Shown here: in pieces, positions 1-7,999 of the stretch
How the letters are laid out: every line of letters starts with the position of its first letter
Position numbering within the stretch: the first letter of the stretch is position 1
Assembly: GCA_903644075.1 (NCBI GenBank)
Contig: CAHJXH010000008.1
Coordinates: forward strand, 1-42,599
Source of the DNA: Sphingobacteriaceae bacterium
GTDB lineage: Bacteria > Bacteroidota > Bacteroidia > Sphingobacteriales > Sphingobacteriaceae
Direction: 5' to 3'
Length of the DNA stretch: 42,599 bases
Position numbers and translations under genes: made by a program
The notes under the pieces: model-generated
Databases searched by the model: none
What the model was told of the DNA's origin: nothing
What the model saw: the letters and a program-made list of their open reading frames with translations, nothing else

Positions 1-171
1 CCTGTGCCCGAACCAATATCAGCTATATAAGAATCATGATCCAGGCGAAACTTTCGGTGTAAAAACTCGATAACCTCATCGGGGTAACCCGGGCGGTATT
101 TCACATAATTTTCTACACGGTTAGAAAACCGAATCGTTGGTTCGGTACTGATAGGTGATGTTTGTTGCATG
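1..171 (-). CDS. Class I SAM-dependent methyltransferase, N-terminal part only (runs off the window)
   Basis: The complement reads without a stop from an ATG at 171-169 to the window edge, giving 57 residues. Seen: a segment FSNRVENYVKYRPGYP, then IADIGSGTG at residues 49-57, which is the glycine-rich motif I of Rossmann-fold SAM methyltransferases. The 'RVENYxxYRPxYP' lead-in is typical of small Bacteroidota methyltransferases of the Methyltransf_11/25 type, which methylate small molecules or have no known substrate. The start lies 15 bp downstream of the stop of the aldose epimerase gene, so the two are probably co-transcribed. The rest of the protein is outside the window, so the substrate cannot be judged. 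Confidence 0.75.
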
Positions 172-186
172 CGATTGCGTTAGTAA

Positions 187-1062
187 TTAAATACTAACGT
201 AAAAAGCAGCTTCAAATACATGCCCCGGTATTAATTTTTGGATCCCTTCTTTTTTGGTAATGTCTGTTGGTCCGCTGGTTGAATCGGCACAGCCCAACCA
301 GGGTTCAATACAAACAAAGTCGGCTCCCGGCTTGGCCCAGATGCCCAGATAGTTAAAATGCGGAAATTCTACCGATAAAGTATGTTCGTGTTTATCACTC
401 TTAATAGTTACCTGGCGGCTGTTCAGCTTCTTAAAAACCAAAGCATCGTCGTCAAACAAATGGTGGGTTAAATGCAGCTTAGGGCCATCTAAAGGCACGT
501 GCTTTGTTTCGCCGGTGAAGAAACCATCAGCAGATAGCATGTGGGTATCCAGTTTTTCACCAGTTTCAAATTCAAGGTAATAATCCTCGTAGGTTGAACC
601 CTCAGCACTGCTAAAAGGTACATTAAAGGCAGGATGCCCGCCTACCGAAAACCAGATAGGTTTGTTATCCATATTAACCACTTTATAAGTAACACGCAGC
701 GCGTTATCAATCAGATCGTAAATAATCTGGTAGTTAAATTTAAATGGATATGCCGATAATGTATTGGCCGAATAGGGTAAAGAAAATAATGCATGCTGCT
801 TGGTAGTTTCCGAACCCAGTTTTAATTCAGAGGGGCGAATAAAACCATGCCTCTGCATGGGGTAGGTTTGGCCGTCAACATGTAATTCGTTATTAATTAA
901 TCCGCCTACGACCGGGAAAAGATTTGGCGCGTGCCAACCCCAAATTGTTGGATCGCCCTGCCACAAATGCTCAATACCTGCGGCTTTATTATAGATAGAT
1001 GTTAATTCGCCGCCCTGCGAACGGATGGCAACTTTGAGGTAATTGTTTTCAATGATAGTCAT
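187..1062 (-). CDS. Aldose 1-epimerase family protein (LacX-like galactose mutarotase)
   Basis: A 291-residue cytoplasmic protein with no signal peptide. Aldose 1-epimerases interconvert alpha and beta anomers of sugars. The catalytic pattern of the family is visible: His72 in RHGFIRPSE, His143 in GGHPAFNVPF (the usual acid/base histidines), and Glu253 in CIEPWLG (the usual general base). The length fits the short LacX-like branch rather than the longer secreted GalM form. It starts with ATG at 1062 and is followed by the methyltransferase start after a 15-bp gap. The true sugar substrate is unknown; LacX-like members are often annotated only by fold. Family assignment is firm. Confidence 0.9.
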   Translation of the reverse strand: MTIIENNYLKVAIRSQGGELTSIYNKAAGIEHLWQGDPTIWGWHAPNLFPVVGGLINNELHVDGQTYPMQRHGFIRPSELKLGSETTKQHALFSLPYSANTLSAYPFKFNYQIIYDLIDNALRVTYKVVNMDNKPIWFSVGGHPAFNVPFSSAEGSTYEDYYLEFETGEKLDTHMLSADGFFTGETKHVPLDGPKLHLTHHLFDDDALVFKKLNSRQVTIKSDKHEHTLSVEFPHFNYLGIWAKPGADFVCIEPWLGCADSTSGPTDITKKEGIQKLIPGHVFEAAFYVSI

Positions 1063-1142
1063 GCTGTGGGGGATTTATCACTAAGATAACATTCACAACA
1101 ATGCAATTGGCATTCAGTTTAATTTTGTGACAAAGTTTAGAA

Positions 1143-1175
1143 GAGAGTCGGGAATCGAGAGTCAGGAATCGGGAC
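1143..1175. repeat. Heptad repeat island H1
   Basis: This stretch reads as consecutive 7-bp units, gagagtc / gggaatc / gagagtc / aggaatc, in the gap upstream of the epimerase gene. It is one of about twelve degenerate 7-bp-periodic islands in this window. Confidence 0.7.
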
Positions 1176-1186
1176 TTTCTATCAAA

Positions 1187-1283
1187 TTTGTCATTGCGAG
1201 GAACGAAGCAACCTCTTAGCTATGCAGATCGAATAAGCATTGGCTACGAGGTTGCCACGTCATTCCTCCTCGCAATGACAAAA
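1187..1283. repeat. Palindromic intergenic repeat R1
   Basis: An imperfect inverted repeat of about 97 bp. The left arm begins tttgtcattgcgaggaacg and the right arm ends cctcgcaatgacaaa; inner arms caacctc and gaggttg also pair. It lies between convergently read sides of the epimerase and HAD phosphatase genes, both on the minus strand. It resembles REP-like elements common in Bacteroidota. A truncated relative appears near 23905. Confidence 0.75.
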
Positions 1284-1315
1284 TTTTCAGTTCCCCCTTT
1301 ATGGGGTTAGGGGGC

Positions 1316-2128
1316 TTAGTCTTTCTTCACCGTCGCCTTAATCAAAGAGTCTTTTTGCGCCTGCGTAAGCTTATAATTAAACTTATACAATGCACCTTCC
1401 CAATCGCCGTACGATGGGTTTGGCAACACAATATATTTACTGCCGAATTTCTGTTTCAATTGCTGGGTAGTAGCGGTACGGTTATCTTCTGAAGGGTGAT
1501 TATCATACAGGGCATCAAAATCGGCCAGGTTATCGCCGCAAAGCAGCACGATGTTATAATTAGCCAATACCTGCTTACGGCGTGCTTCTTTGCTTGATGA
1601 TTGGGTTTTTAATATCAAGTGTTCGTTATCTGCAAAAGGCAGGCTGTAGCGTTGCAGGTTTTTAAGAGTTCCTGCGCGTTCGTCTTCATCACGATTGGTG
1701 ATGTAGAAAACGGCTACGCCTTTCGATGCTGCATATTTGAAAAAGTCGGGAGCGCCGGGTACAGTGTCTGCTACTGCTTGTGCAGTCCATTTTTTCCAGG
1801 CAGTGCTGCTGAATTCTTCATTATGAAGTCCCGCTCTTGCACCTTCAGGGCTGTTGTCTAAAAGAGTTTCGTCAATATCTGTAATTACTGCTAAAGGTTT
1901 GCCATTGGCTTGTTTGGTCGCTTCATCAATGCGCATTTTAGCCACATTATAAGCCTGAAAGCATAAGGCCTTATACTCCGCAGAACGCTGCTGAAATATG
2001 GCTGCCCATACTTTTCCATCGTTGGCTATTGAAGTACTTGTTACCGATGTATTTGTGGCTTTGTGTGAAGTGCCACAAGCCGAAAGTAGTGCCACACAGC
2101 TGATGAGGTAGATATTGAGTTTTTTCAT
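1316..2128 (-). CDS. HAD-superfamily acid phosphatase, lipoprotein e(P4) family (5'-nucleotidase type)
   Basis: A 270-residue predicted lipoprotein. The leader MKKLNIYLISCVALLSAC places the lipidated cysteine at residue 18. The HAD nucleophile motif ITDIDETLLD has Asp84 and Asp86, which is the DxD signature of class C acid phosphatases such as Haemophilus e(P4). That family dephosphorylates nucleotides such as NMN and 5'-AMP outside the inner membrane, helping nucleoside uptake. Further HAD motifs visible are FYITNRDED (motif II) and LLCGDNLADFD (motifs III/IV). It is followed upstream by the PIN/DUF3368 gene on the same strand, with only 9 bp between that gene's stop and this start, so read-through transcription is possible. 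Confidence 0.9.
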   Translation of the reverse strand: MKKLNIYLISCVALLSACGTSHKATNTSVTSTSIANDGKVWAAIFQQRSAEYKALCFQAYNVAKMRIDEATKQANGKPLAVITDIDETLLDNSPEGARAGLHNEEFSSTAWKKWTAQAVADTVPGAPDFFKYAASKGVAVFYITNRDEDERAGTLKNLQRYSLPFADNEHLILKTQSSSKEARRKQVLANYNIVLLCGDNLADFDALYDNHPSEDNRTATTQQLKQKFGSKYIVLPNPSYGDWEGALYKFNYKLTQAQKDSLIKATVKKD

Positions 2129-2137
2129 ATGGAATAC

Positions 2138-2599
2138 TTATTCTATTTCGCCCGACAATTTTAAGATTTTTTGTTCTAAGTCTTCAGAAATACGAAAGTT
2201 GGTTGACTTTATTTTTGTTAAGATATGTTTAATGCTACTTATGTGGCCTTCAACTTTAGCTTGTAATAATATGCCAATAGTACCCGTGTAATCAATATTT
2301 AGCTTTTGGGCCAACTTGCGGGCTTTAAGATCATCAATAATTAACAAACTATTTTGATGTTCTATAGCCAAATTAATTGCACTGGCTTCGCCGGGATCAA
2401 CGTTTGCACTAATTATATCGGGAGATAATTTATTGGTGGCATTTTGAATAATGATCCATTCAGGCAAGCTCGAACCATATTCTTCTGCAATTACAGATGT
2501 AATGGTAATTTGCCCATAAAGTGATTGAAGTAAATGGAGCTCGTCTATTTTATTGAGTAAGATTAAACAGCTGGTATCAGCTATGATAACGTCCTGCAT
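2138..2599 (-). CDS. DUF3368 PIN-like toxin of a UPF0175/DUF3368 toxin-antitoxin pair
   Basis: A 153-residue protein. It opens with VIIADTSCLILLNKIDEL, the PIN-domain beginning with a conserved Asp, then GEASAINLAIEH with the central acidic residue, and LLIIDDLKARKLA with the third acidic cluster. This order is typical of DUF3368 proteins, which are PIN-fold ribonuclease toxins. The start overlaps the end of the upstream UPF0175 gene by 23 bp, as expected for a co-translated type II toxin-antitoxin module. It appears intact, in contrast to the homologous broken copy at 24182-24634. The RNA target is unknown. Confidence 0.85.
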   Translation of the reverse strand: MQDVIIADTSCLILLNKIDELHLLQSLYGQITITSVIAEEYGSSLPEWIIIQNATNKLSPDIISANVDPGEASAINLAIEHQNSLLIIDDLKARKLAQKLNIDYTGTIGILLQAKVEGHISSIKHILTKIKSTNFRISEDLEQKILKLSGEIE

Positions 2600-2816
2600 T
2601 TTTAAAGTCGTTGTCTAAATCGTCGACAGGATAGTTAAATATCGAAACGCCATATTCGCCCAATAAATCCATAAAGATTGCTTTAGAGCACCCTGCCAAG
2701 TCTGCAGCCTGGCCTAATGATAATTTGCCGACATGATATAGCTGTGCCGCAAGAGCCGTTACCACCTCTTTTTGCGACATATCTATACTGTCTGGTAAAT
2801 TGATCTCTAAAGTCAT
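2577..2816 (-). CDS. UPF0175 family antitoxin
   Basis: A 79-residue protein starting MTLEINLPDSIDMSQKEV. The pattern is an N-terminal strand resembling DIPED-type UPF0175 starts, followed by a helix-turn-helix-like segment (SLGQAADLAGCSKAIFMDLLGEYGVSIF). UPF0175 proteins are the antitoxin and DNA-binding partners of DUF3368 PIN-like toxins. It overlaps the toxin gene by 23 bp. It is clearly related to the 23968-24189 protein, which shares the GxAAxxAxxSKxxFLxxxxxYGxSIF arrangement. Confidence 0.85.
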   Translation of the reverse strand: MTLEINLPDSIDMSQKEVVTALAAQLYHVGKLSLGQAADLAGCSKAIFMDLLGEYGVSIFNYPVDDLDNDFKNAGRYHS

Positions 2817-2845
2817 AATTTAAAGATAGGGAATTTAACGATTTC

Positions 2846-3391
2846 TTACAACAACTCCGGCCTAATCTTATCAGTAAACTCCTTAGCAAACTTGTTCAAT
2901 TTCGGCTGGATCACAAATGCGCAATATGGCTTGTTGGTATTATCGTTAAAGTAGTTTTGGTGGTAACCCTCGGCATTGTAGAAAATATCAGCAGGTACAA
3001 CATGGGTAACAATTGGTTTATCAAATACCTGTTCGTCGGTTAGCTTTTTAATCATGGCTTCGGCCTGCTGCTTCTGCTCGTCGTTATGGTAAAATACAGC
3101 CGAGCGGTATTGCGTACCCACATCATTGCCCTGGCGGTTTAGGGTAGTTGGGTTGTGGGTTTTAAAGAAGATGAGTAACAACTCGTCGAAGCTTAATGCG
3201 TCGGCATCAAATTCTATTTCAATGGCTTCGGCATGGCCGGTATCGCCATTGCAGATCTCCATATACTTGGGGTTTTCTGTTTTTCCGCCGGTGTAGCCCG
3301 ATGTTACTGATGTTACGCCTTTTAATGTTTGGAATATAGCCTCTGTGCACCAGAAGCAGCCGTTTGCAAATGTTGCTTTTTGTAAGTTCAT
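2846..3391 (-). CDS. msrA: Peptide-methionine (S)-S-oxide reductase MsrA
   Basis: A 181-residue protein that reduces methionine-S-sulfoxide in proteins. The signature GCFWCTEAIFQ is at residues 11-21, with the catalytic cysteine at position 12. Other MsrA landmarks are SGYTGG, GHAEAIEIEFD, FFKTHNPTTLNRQGNDVGTQYRS and the YHQNYF segment. No signal peptide is present, so it is probably cytoplasmic, and there is no MsrB domain fused. It is followed on the same strand by the UPF0175 antitoxin, 29 bp beyond its stop, but a shared function is unlikely. Length is usual for the family. Confidence 0.96.
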   Translation of the reverse strand: MNLQKATFANGCFWCTEAIFQTLKGVTSVTSGYTGGKTENPKYMEICNGDTGHAEAIEIEFDADALSFDELLLIFFKTHNPTTLNRQGNDVGTQYRSAVFYHNDEQKQQAEAMIKKLTDEQVFDKPIVTHVVPADIFYNAEGYHQNYFNDNTNKPYCAFVIQPKLNKFAKEFTDKIRPELL

Positions 3392-3461
3392 TGTTGATGT
3401 ATATAACTATGTACAGGCTGCTTTGATTTAAGTATCTGAAATTTTGGCAGATACTTAAATA

Positions 3462-4088
3462 CTAAGAACCCAGTGCATATACTACAATATTTACGCCGAA
3501 CTTGGTATTGTCCTCGGCCAGGAACCTTTTGTTACGGAAATCGTAATCCCACTCGCAGCCGTAATCCTTATTACTATACAATATTGCAATACGGCCGTTT
3601 ATCTCGATGGCTTTTAAATAGTCGTGCACAAGATCATCGCCCCAGCCATTAAGCTCAAAAGATGTATTAGGCGGCCCTTTTTCGAAAGTGAAGAAGGAGC
3701 GGTAGATAGCATGGTTGTTAGGGATCTTCTTCAACGCATTAGGCCCGAAAAGCGAACTCATCTGTGCCTCAAACGATTTGGCAAAAAGCCCGTCTATGTC
3801 ATGATTGCAGTCATCAGCGAAAACAAATCCGCCGTTTTCTACATATTTTTTAAAATTGGCACGTTCCACAGCATCAAACTGCACCAGCTTATGCCCGCTT
3901 ATATAAGCGAAAGGATAATTAAATATTTCGTTACTGCTCAGTGCAACCACCTTTTCTTTGGGCTCAATAGGTATAGTAGTATACTCTATCAAAGAATTGA
4001 GAATGTTGGCCGGCATGCGCTGGTCGGTGTCCCAATCGCCCGAATGATAACTAAAACGGGCGAACGTAAATTTTTTTCCTACAGACAT
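3462..4088 (-). CDS. DUF4159 domain-containing protein
   Basis: A 208-residue protein that matches the DUF4159 pattern: FTFARFSYHSGDWDTD at the start, FAYISGHKLVQFDAVERANFKKYVENGGFVFADDCN in the middle, and a C-terminal WDYDFRNKRFLAEDNTKFGVNIVVYAL segment. DUF4159 has a glutamine-amidotransferase-like fold but no proven activity. No signal peptide is visible in this copy, though other DUF4159 proteins are often membrane-linked. It is divergent from the MoxR-BatA operon across 180 bp. DUF4159 commonly travels with such operons, so it probably belongs to the same system (inference). Confidence 0.82.
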   Translation of the reverse strand: MSVGKKFTFARFSYHSGDWDTDQRMPANILNSLIEYTTIPIEPKEKVVALSSNEIFNYPFAYISGHKLVQFDAVERANFKKYVENGGFVFADDCNHDIDGLFAKSFEAQMSSLFGPNALKKIPNNHAIYRSFFTFEKGPPNTSFELNGWGDDLVHDYLKAIEINGRIAILYSNKDYGCEWDYDFRNKRFLAEDNTKFGVNIVVYALGS

Positions 4089-4268
4089 TATTCTTAAAAG
4101 TCTAAAATTAGTACAATATTCTTGGTAAAAAACGCAATAGATTGCGTCTGTTGTAATTTTTTGGATACTTTGTTTGATTTTTTACAACAAAGCATTGTAA
4201 TTACCTTAAAACAGCAATATCTTGTGTCAGAAAATTAACACATCCAAATTTTTAAACGCAAAATAACT
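4089..4268. promoter_or_regulatory. Divergent control region between DUF4159 and moxR genes
   Basis: This 180-bp gap must hold promoters for both directions. It contains an inverted repeat, TGTTGTAA at 4149-4156 and TTACAACA at 4182-4189, flanking a near-match to the Bacteroidota -7 box (TACTTTG). A second perfect TAnnTTTG match, TAACTTTG at 4264-4271, overlaps the assigned TTG start of moxR. It is therefore either not the promoter or a sign that the start call is wrong. The functional assignments are tentative. Confidence 0.4.
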
Positions 4269-5264
4269 TTGGAACTTACCGAAAACAATATAAAAACGCT
4301 GTTGGCCAAGCTTCCGCAGCTGAAAAACGAAATCCAGAAAGTAATAGTAGGCCAGGACGCCATATTAGATGAACTTCTGGTTGCATTTTTAGCAGGCGGA
4401 CATTGTTTGCTGGAAGGTGTACCCGGGCTGGCAAAAACGCTGACCGTTAAAACCATGTCGCAAGCGTTACACTTGTCGTTCCGCCGTATTCAGTTTACGC
4501 CCGATCTGATGCCTACTGATATTTTAGGTACCGAGATATTGGAGGAAGACCATGTTACCGGTAAACGTTTTTTTAAGTTTAACAAAGGCCCCCTGTTTGC
4601 CAATATTGTTTTGGCCGATGAGATTAACCGTACCCCGCCTAAAACCCAGGCTGCCTTACTGGAGGCCATGCAGGAGTTTGAGGTTACTTACGGAGGGCAA
4701 ACCTATCCGCTCGATAAACCCTTCTTTATATTAGCTACACAAAACCCGATTGAGCAGGCCGGTACCTACCCACTACCTGAAGCGCAGCTCGACCGCTTTT
4801 TGCTGCTGATTAAAATGGGCTACCCAACAGACCAGGAAGAGTTTGAAGTATTGAACCGTACCACAGGTACCCGCAAAGCCGAAGTATTACCGGTAATTAC
4901 TGCCGAAGAAATTATGCAGGCGCAGGCCCTCGTACGTCAGGTTACCATCAGTGAAGATCTGATCAGATATGTAAGTACATTGATCCGCGCTACACGCCCT
5001 GATACAACTACTATTGATTACGTGAAAGAATGGGTGCGCTGGGGAGCTGGCCCGCGTGCCGGCCAGGCTTTAATATTAACGGCAAAATCGCGCGCATTAC
5101 TAAAAGGGCGTTATGCCGTACTCATGGAAGACATCCACGCCATGGCGCCACCGGTATTACGTCACCGGATCTTAATGAACTTTAAAGCAGAATCTGAAGG
5201 TATTACTTCTGACGCCGCCACACTCGAATTGATTAAATTGGTTGAAAGGCCGAAAGCGCTTTAA
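4269..5264 (+). CDS. MoxR-family AAA+ ATPase
   Basis: A 331-residue cytoplasmic ATPase. Walker A is GVPGLAKT at residues 50-57. Then come FTPDLMPTDILG, Walker B VLADEINRTPPKTQAALLEAMQE, and sensor region FILATQNPIEQAGTYPLPEAQLDRFLL. The C-terminal lid follows, ending RHRILMNFKAESEGI. MoxR proteins act as chaperone-like motors with von Willebrand factor A partners, here the DUF58 and BatA-type genes that follow. The start is TTG at 4269; an in-frame stop lies at 4236-4238 and no ATG lies between, so no better upstream start exists. The next gene is 205 bp downstream, with repeats in the gap. Confidence 0.93.
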   Translation: MELTENNIKTLLAKLPQLKNEIQKVIVGQDAILDELLVAFLAGGHCLLEGVPGLAKTLTVKTMSQALHLSFRRIQFTPDLMPTDILGTEILEEDHVTGKRFFKFNKGPLFANIVLADEINRTPPKTQAALLEAMQEFEVTYGGQTYPLDKPFFILATQNPIEQAGTYPLPEAQLDRFLLLIKMGYPTDQEEFEVLNRTTGTRKAEVLPVITAEEIMQAQALVRQVTISEDLIRYVSTLIRATRPDTTTIDYVKEWVRWGAGPRAGQALILTAKSRALLKGRYAVLMEDIHAMAPPVLRHRILMNFKAESEGITSDAATLELIKLVERPKAL

Positions 5265-5267
5265 GGA

Positions 5268-5300
5268 GAGAATCAAGAATCGAGAACTAAGAATCAAGAC
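5268..5300. repeat. Heptad repeat island H2
   Basis: Just after the moxR stop the sequence repeats with a 7-bp period (aatcaag / aatcgag / aactaag / aatcaag). It belongs to the same degenerate family as H1, H4 and H8, which also sit just after stop codons or in gaps. Confidence 0.7.
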
Positions 5301-5322
5301 AAAAAATAAATATAAAATAGAA

Positions 5323-5425
5323 CGTCATGCTGAACTTGTTTCAGCACCCCACAGGACAGGTATACGCTATGCTTAACATGTCGCATACTTAGCAAGTGGG
5401 ATCCCGAAATAAATTCGGGATGACG
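5323..5425. mobile_element. Miniature paired-hairpin element R2 (nuclease-less relative of the 20198-20599 cassette)
   Basis: A 103-bp element with terminal inverted repeats (CGTCATGC.. / ..GATGACG). Each end folds into its own hairpin: tgctgaa/tttcagca on the left and tcccgaa/ttcggga on the right. The outer 42 bp on the left and 47 bp on the right match, in inverted orientation, the two ends of the GIY-YIG cassette at 20198-20599. Only 14 bp lie between the two conserved ends here. Differences in the stems are compensatory, which supports real hairpins. It sits between the moxR and DUF58 genes of one operon. Confidence 0.8.
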
Positions 5426-5438
5426 GTTGGATTATTTC

Positions 5439-5467
5439 CGACAACAGACAAAGATAACAGACAACCA
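5439..5467. repeat. Heptad repeat island H3
   Basis: A 7-bp-periodic stretch (acaacag / acaaaga / taacag / acaacc) ending 2 bp before the ATG of the DUF58 gene. It therefore occupies the place where a ribosome-binding region would be. It resembles island H11 inside ispG. Confidence 0.6.
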
Positions 5468-5469
5468 AA

Positions 5470-6348
5470 ATGCAATTAGACCCTAAAGTATTAATGACCA
5501 TTAAGACTTTGCCACTATTGGCGAAAACGGTTATTGATGGCTTTATGAATGGTTTTAATAAAAGCACCGTAAAGGGGCCGGGACTGGAATTTAGCCAGTA
5601 CCGCAGCTACCAGCCGGGTGATGATTTGCGTTGGCTCGACTGGCGCATGTTTGCCCGGTCTGACAGGTATTACATCCGCGAGTCGGAGGTGGAAACCAGT
5701 ATCTCTGTGAAGTTTCTGTTTGATGCCAGCGCATCCATGAACCATGATGATAACGGGATTAAGAAGATCGACTATGCGCGTTTCTTAGCAGCTTCATTGG
5801 CTTATCTTGTTAATTTGCAGGGCGATGCTGCCGGTTTATATGTGTTTCAGGACGGGGGCTTGTTTACGCTTTCATCCAAAGCAGATCCGCAGCATTTGCA
5901 GAGGATTTATTATCAGCTCGATCAAACGAAGGCTGGGGGGACGTTTACTAAACCGGCGCATTACAAAGAACTGTTTGCCGGTTCGGGCCGCAAGGAACTG
6001 TTGGTTTTTATAACAGACATGTATCAAACCGATGGTGAGATATACAAAGTGCTCGACTCGTTAGCCGCTATGAAACACGAGGTAATTGTGTTTCACCTGA
6101 TGGGTAAAAATGAGCTGGACTTCGATTTTAAAGGCTACTCTGCACTGGAAGACCTTGAAACCGGCGAAACCATTGAAATAGATACCCAGCAAGCCCGAAA
6201 AACATATAAAGAAACGCTGGACACACATTTAGCGTCTATTAGAATGCAGCTGTTAGCCAAACATATAGTGTACCGCATGGTAAATACCTCGCAGCCGCTT
6301 GATGAGGCATTGAGGGCATTTTTAGTGCAGCGGAAGAAGGGGATATAA
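5470..6348 (+). CDS. DUF58 domain-containing protein (von Willebrand A-like)
   Basis: A 292-residue protein. The DUF58 signature is at residues 42-64: SQYRSYQPGDDLRWLDWRMFARSD. It continues into a vWA-like domain with DASASM at residues 85-90, which forms the DxSxS metal-ion site. No signal peptide or membrane segment is seen, so it is probably a cytoplasmic partner of MoxR. In known MoxR systems the DUF58/vWA protein couples the ATPase to a substrate or membrane proteins. It is separated from moxR by repeats and from the BatA gene by a 121-bp gap that also holds a repeat. Confidence 0.92.
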   Translation: MQLDPKVLMTIKTLPLLAKTVIDGFMNGFNKSTVKGPGLEFSQYRSYQPGDDLRWLDWRMFARSDRYYIRESEVETSISVKFLFDASASMNHDDNGIKKIDYARFLAASLAYLVNLQGDAAGLYVFQDGGLFTLSSKADPQHLQRIYYQLDQTKAGGTFTKPAHYKELFAGSGRKELLVFITDMYQTDGEIYKVLDSLAAMKHEVIVFHLMGKNELDFDFKGYSALEDLETGETIEIDTQQARKTYKETLDTHLASIRMQLLAKHIVYRMVNTSQPLDEALRAFLVQRKKGI

Positions 6349-6350
6349 AT

Positions 6351-6460
6351 AGCCCCAACCCTTCCCGGAGGGAAAGGAGTTAAAAAGATTAAATGAATAA
6401 AAATATACAATACGCAAATCAAAAGTCTCTCCCTTCCGGGGAGAGATTTAGAGAGGGGCT
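6351..6460. repeat. Palindromic intergenic repeat R3 (CCCTTCCGGGGAG family)
   Basis: Nearly the whole DUF58-BatA gap is an inverted repeat. The left part is agccccaacccttcccggag and the right part ends gagaggggct, with a strong small hairpin in each half (cttcccggaggga; ctctcccttccggggagag). Related single-hairpin copies occur at 16451-16486 and 40298-40330. Confidence 0.7.
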
Positions 6461-6469
6461 TTTACTATA

Positions 6470-7999
6470 ATGCTTCAATTTTTAAATCCAATATGGTTTT
6501 TTGCTGCGGCCGCGATACTCATCCCGGTGCTTATACACTTGTGGAATATTAAGCCGGGCAAAGTTTTAAAGGTGGGCAGTACCTCGCTTATTGTATCAGC
6601 ATCGCGCAAAAGCAGCCGCAGTTTTAAGTTGCTGGATATTTTGCTGCTTTTATTGCGTTGCCTGCTACTGTTATTAATAGCCATTTTGTTAACAGCACCT
6701 ATCTGGCAAAAAAAGATCAGCGCTGCCAAAGTAAAAGGCTGGGTTTTATTGCCGAAAGAGAATTTCAGCGAAGGTTATCAGCATTATAAAACCAGTATTG
6801 ATTCATTGAATAAACTGGGTTATGAGTTTCATTATTTCAATAACGGTTTCCCCAAAGCTGATCTCACTAAATTATTACTCGAAACTAAAGACCTTAAAAC
6901 TTTAGATACCGCCGCAAAGCAAACCCCAATCTATTGGAATTTGGTAAGTCAGCTGGATAGTCAGTTACCAACTGATCGCCCGGTTTATTTGTATACGCCA
7001 AACAGCGCCAAGCATTTTGTGGGCGATAAACCACAATCGGCCCTTAACCTGCACTGGCAAACTTATACCCCTGCCGACTCGGTAAATACCTGGGTACAGG
7101 ATGCCTGGTTTAATAATAACAATACGGTTAAAGTAGTACAGGGCACCAGCAAGCCATCGGGTACTACCTATGATTATTTTAACATCCAGGCCGATAAAGG
7201 TGATGCAAGGTTTGCAGTAAACGTAAATAATGGCCAGCCCGAAGTGAGCCTTATGAATAGCAAAGCAAAGGCAATGCCGGTTGATACATCAACTTTACAC
7301 ATTGCCATTTATACAAGTAGTAATACCGCCGATGCCGGTTACCTGAAAGCTGCGCTTGACGCTGTGGCACAATTCACCCAGCGAAAAACCGTTATTAAAC
7401 AATACACCAGTGCCAATGCCATCCCGTTGGGCGCGAATTGGATCTTCTGGCTTTCTGAACAACCTTTTGCTGCGCGGTTATTGCAGCAGCATACCAATAT
7501 ATTTGCTTACCAGGTTGGTAAGGTGCAAAGTGTAAATACCCGCATCAGTTCGGTAAGCGATATTGCCTTGCCGAATGGATCAGAACAAATACCTCTATTT
7601 AAACTCATTGGCGCTACGCATCAAACAGGTGAAATTATTTGGCATGATGGTTTTGGCCACCCGGTTTTGGATGCCGAGAAGCAGGATAATGCCGAAGTAT
7701 ACCATTTCTACAGCCGCTTTAGCCCAACCTGGAATGATATGGCCTGGAGCAGCAGTTTCCCTAAGCTGATGCTCCAATTGATAAATGTGCCGTCTAAAAA
7801 TACAGTAACAGATCAGGATCGCCGTAGTCTTACTAATGAGCAGATCCAACCGGTTAAGATAGAAGAAACGCATGCGGTAGTGGCCGATAAATTCACCGTT
7901 CAGAATGACTTGGGCCGATATTTTTGGCTGGCGCTGATTGTGGTATTTATAATAGAAAGATGGCTGGCAACACGTACTAAAATTGTAACTAATGGCTGA
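6470..7999 (+). CDS. BatA-type membrane protein (aerotolerance regulator N-terminal domain)
   Basis: A 509-residue membrane protein. The N-terminus MLQFLNPIWFFAAAAILIPVLIHLWNIKPGK is the BatA N-terminal domain: a membrane helix at about residues 8-25 followed by the HLW...GKVL turn. A second helix lies at about 57-75, and a C-terminal helix at about 484-500 ends near the terminus. The large central part is presumably periplasmic. I see no DxSxS metal site there, so it is not a full vWA BatA. It overlaps the next gene by 8 bp, indicating tight co-translation. Its function is unknown; by family it is likely the membrane anchor of a MoxR system. Confidence 0.85.
   Translation: MLQFLNPIWFFAAAAILIPVLIHLWNIKPGKVLKVGSTSLIVSASRKSSRSFKLLDILLLLLRCLLLLLIAILLTAPIWQKKISAAKVKGWVLLPKENFSEGYQHYKTSIDSLNKLGYEFHYFNNGFPKADLTKLLLETKDLKTLDTAAKQTPIYWNLVSQLDSQLPTDRPVYLYTPNSAKHFVGDKPQSALNLHWQTYTPADSVNTWVQDAWFNNNNTVKVVQGTSKPSGTTYDYFNIQADKGDARFAVNVNNGQPEVSLMNSKAKAMPVDTSTLHIAIYTSSNTADAGYLKAALDAVAQFTQRKTVIKQYTSANAIPLGANWIFWLSEQPFAARLLQQHTNIFAYQVGKVQSVNTRISSVSDIALPNGSEQIPLFKLIGATHQTGEIIWHDGFGHPVLDAEKQDNAEVYHFYSRFSPTWNDMAWSSSFPKLMLQLINVPSKNTVTDQDRRSLTNEQIQPVKIEETHAVVADKFTVQNDLGRYFWLALIVVFIIERWLATRTKIVTNG

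Noticed and set aside
2683-2889. 68-residue frame over the antitoxin start and msrA end
   Set aside because: It overlaps two well-supported genes in another frame and has no recognisable pattern.
4264-4271. TAACTTTG as the moxR promoter
   Set aside because: It matches the consensus but overlaps the only plausible start codon, so it cannot drive an mRNA that contains that start.
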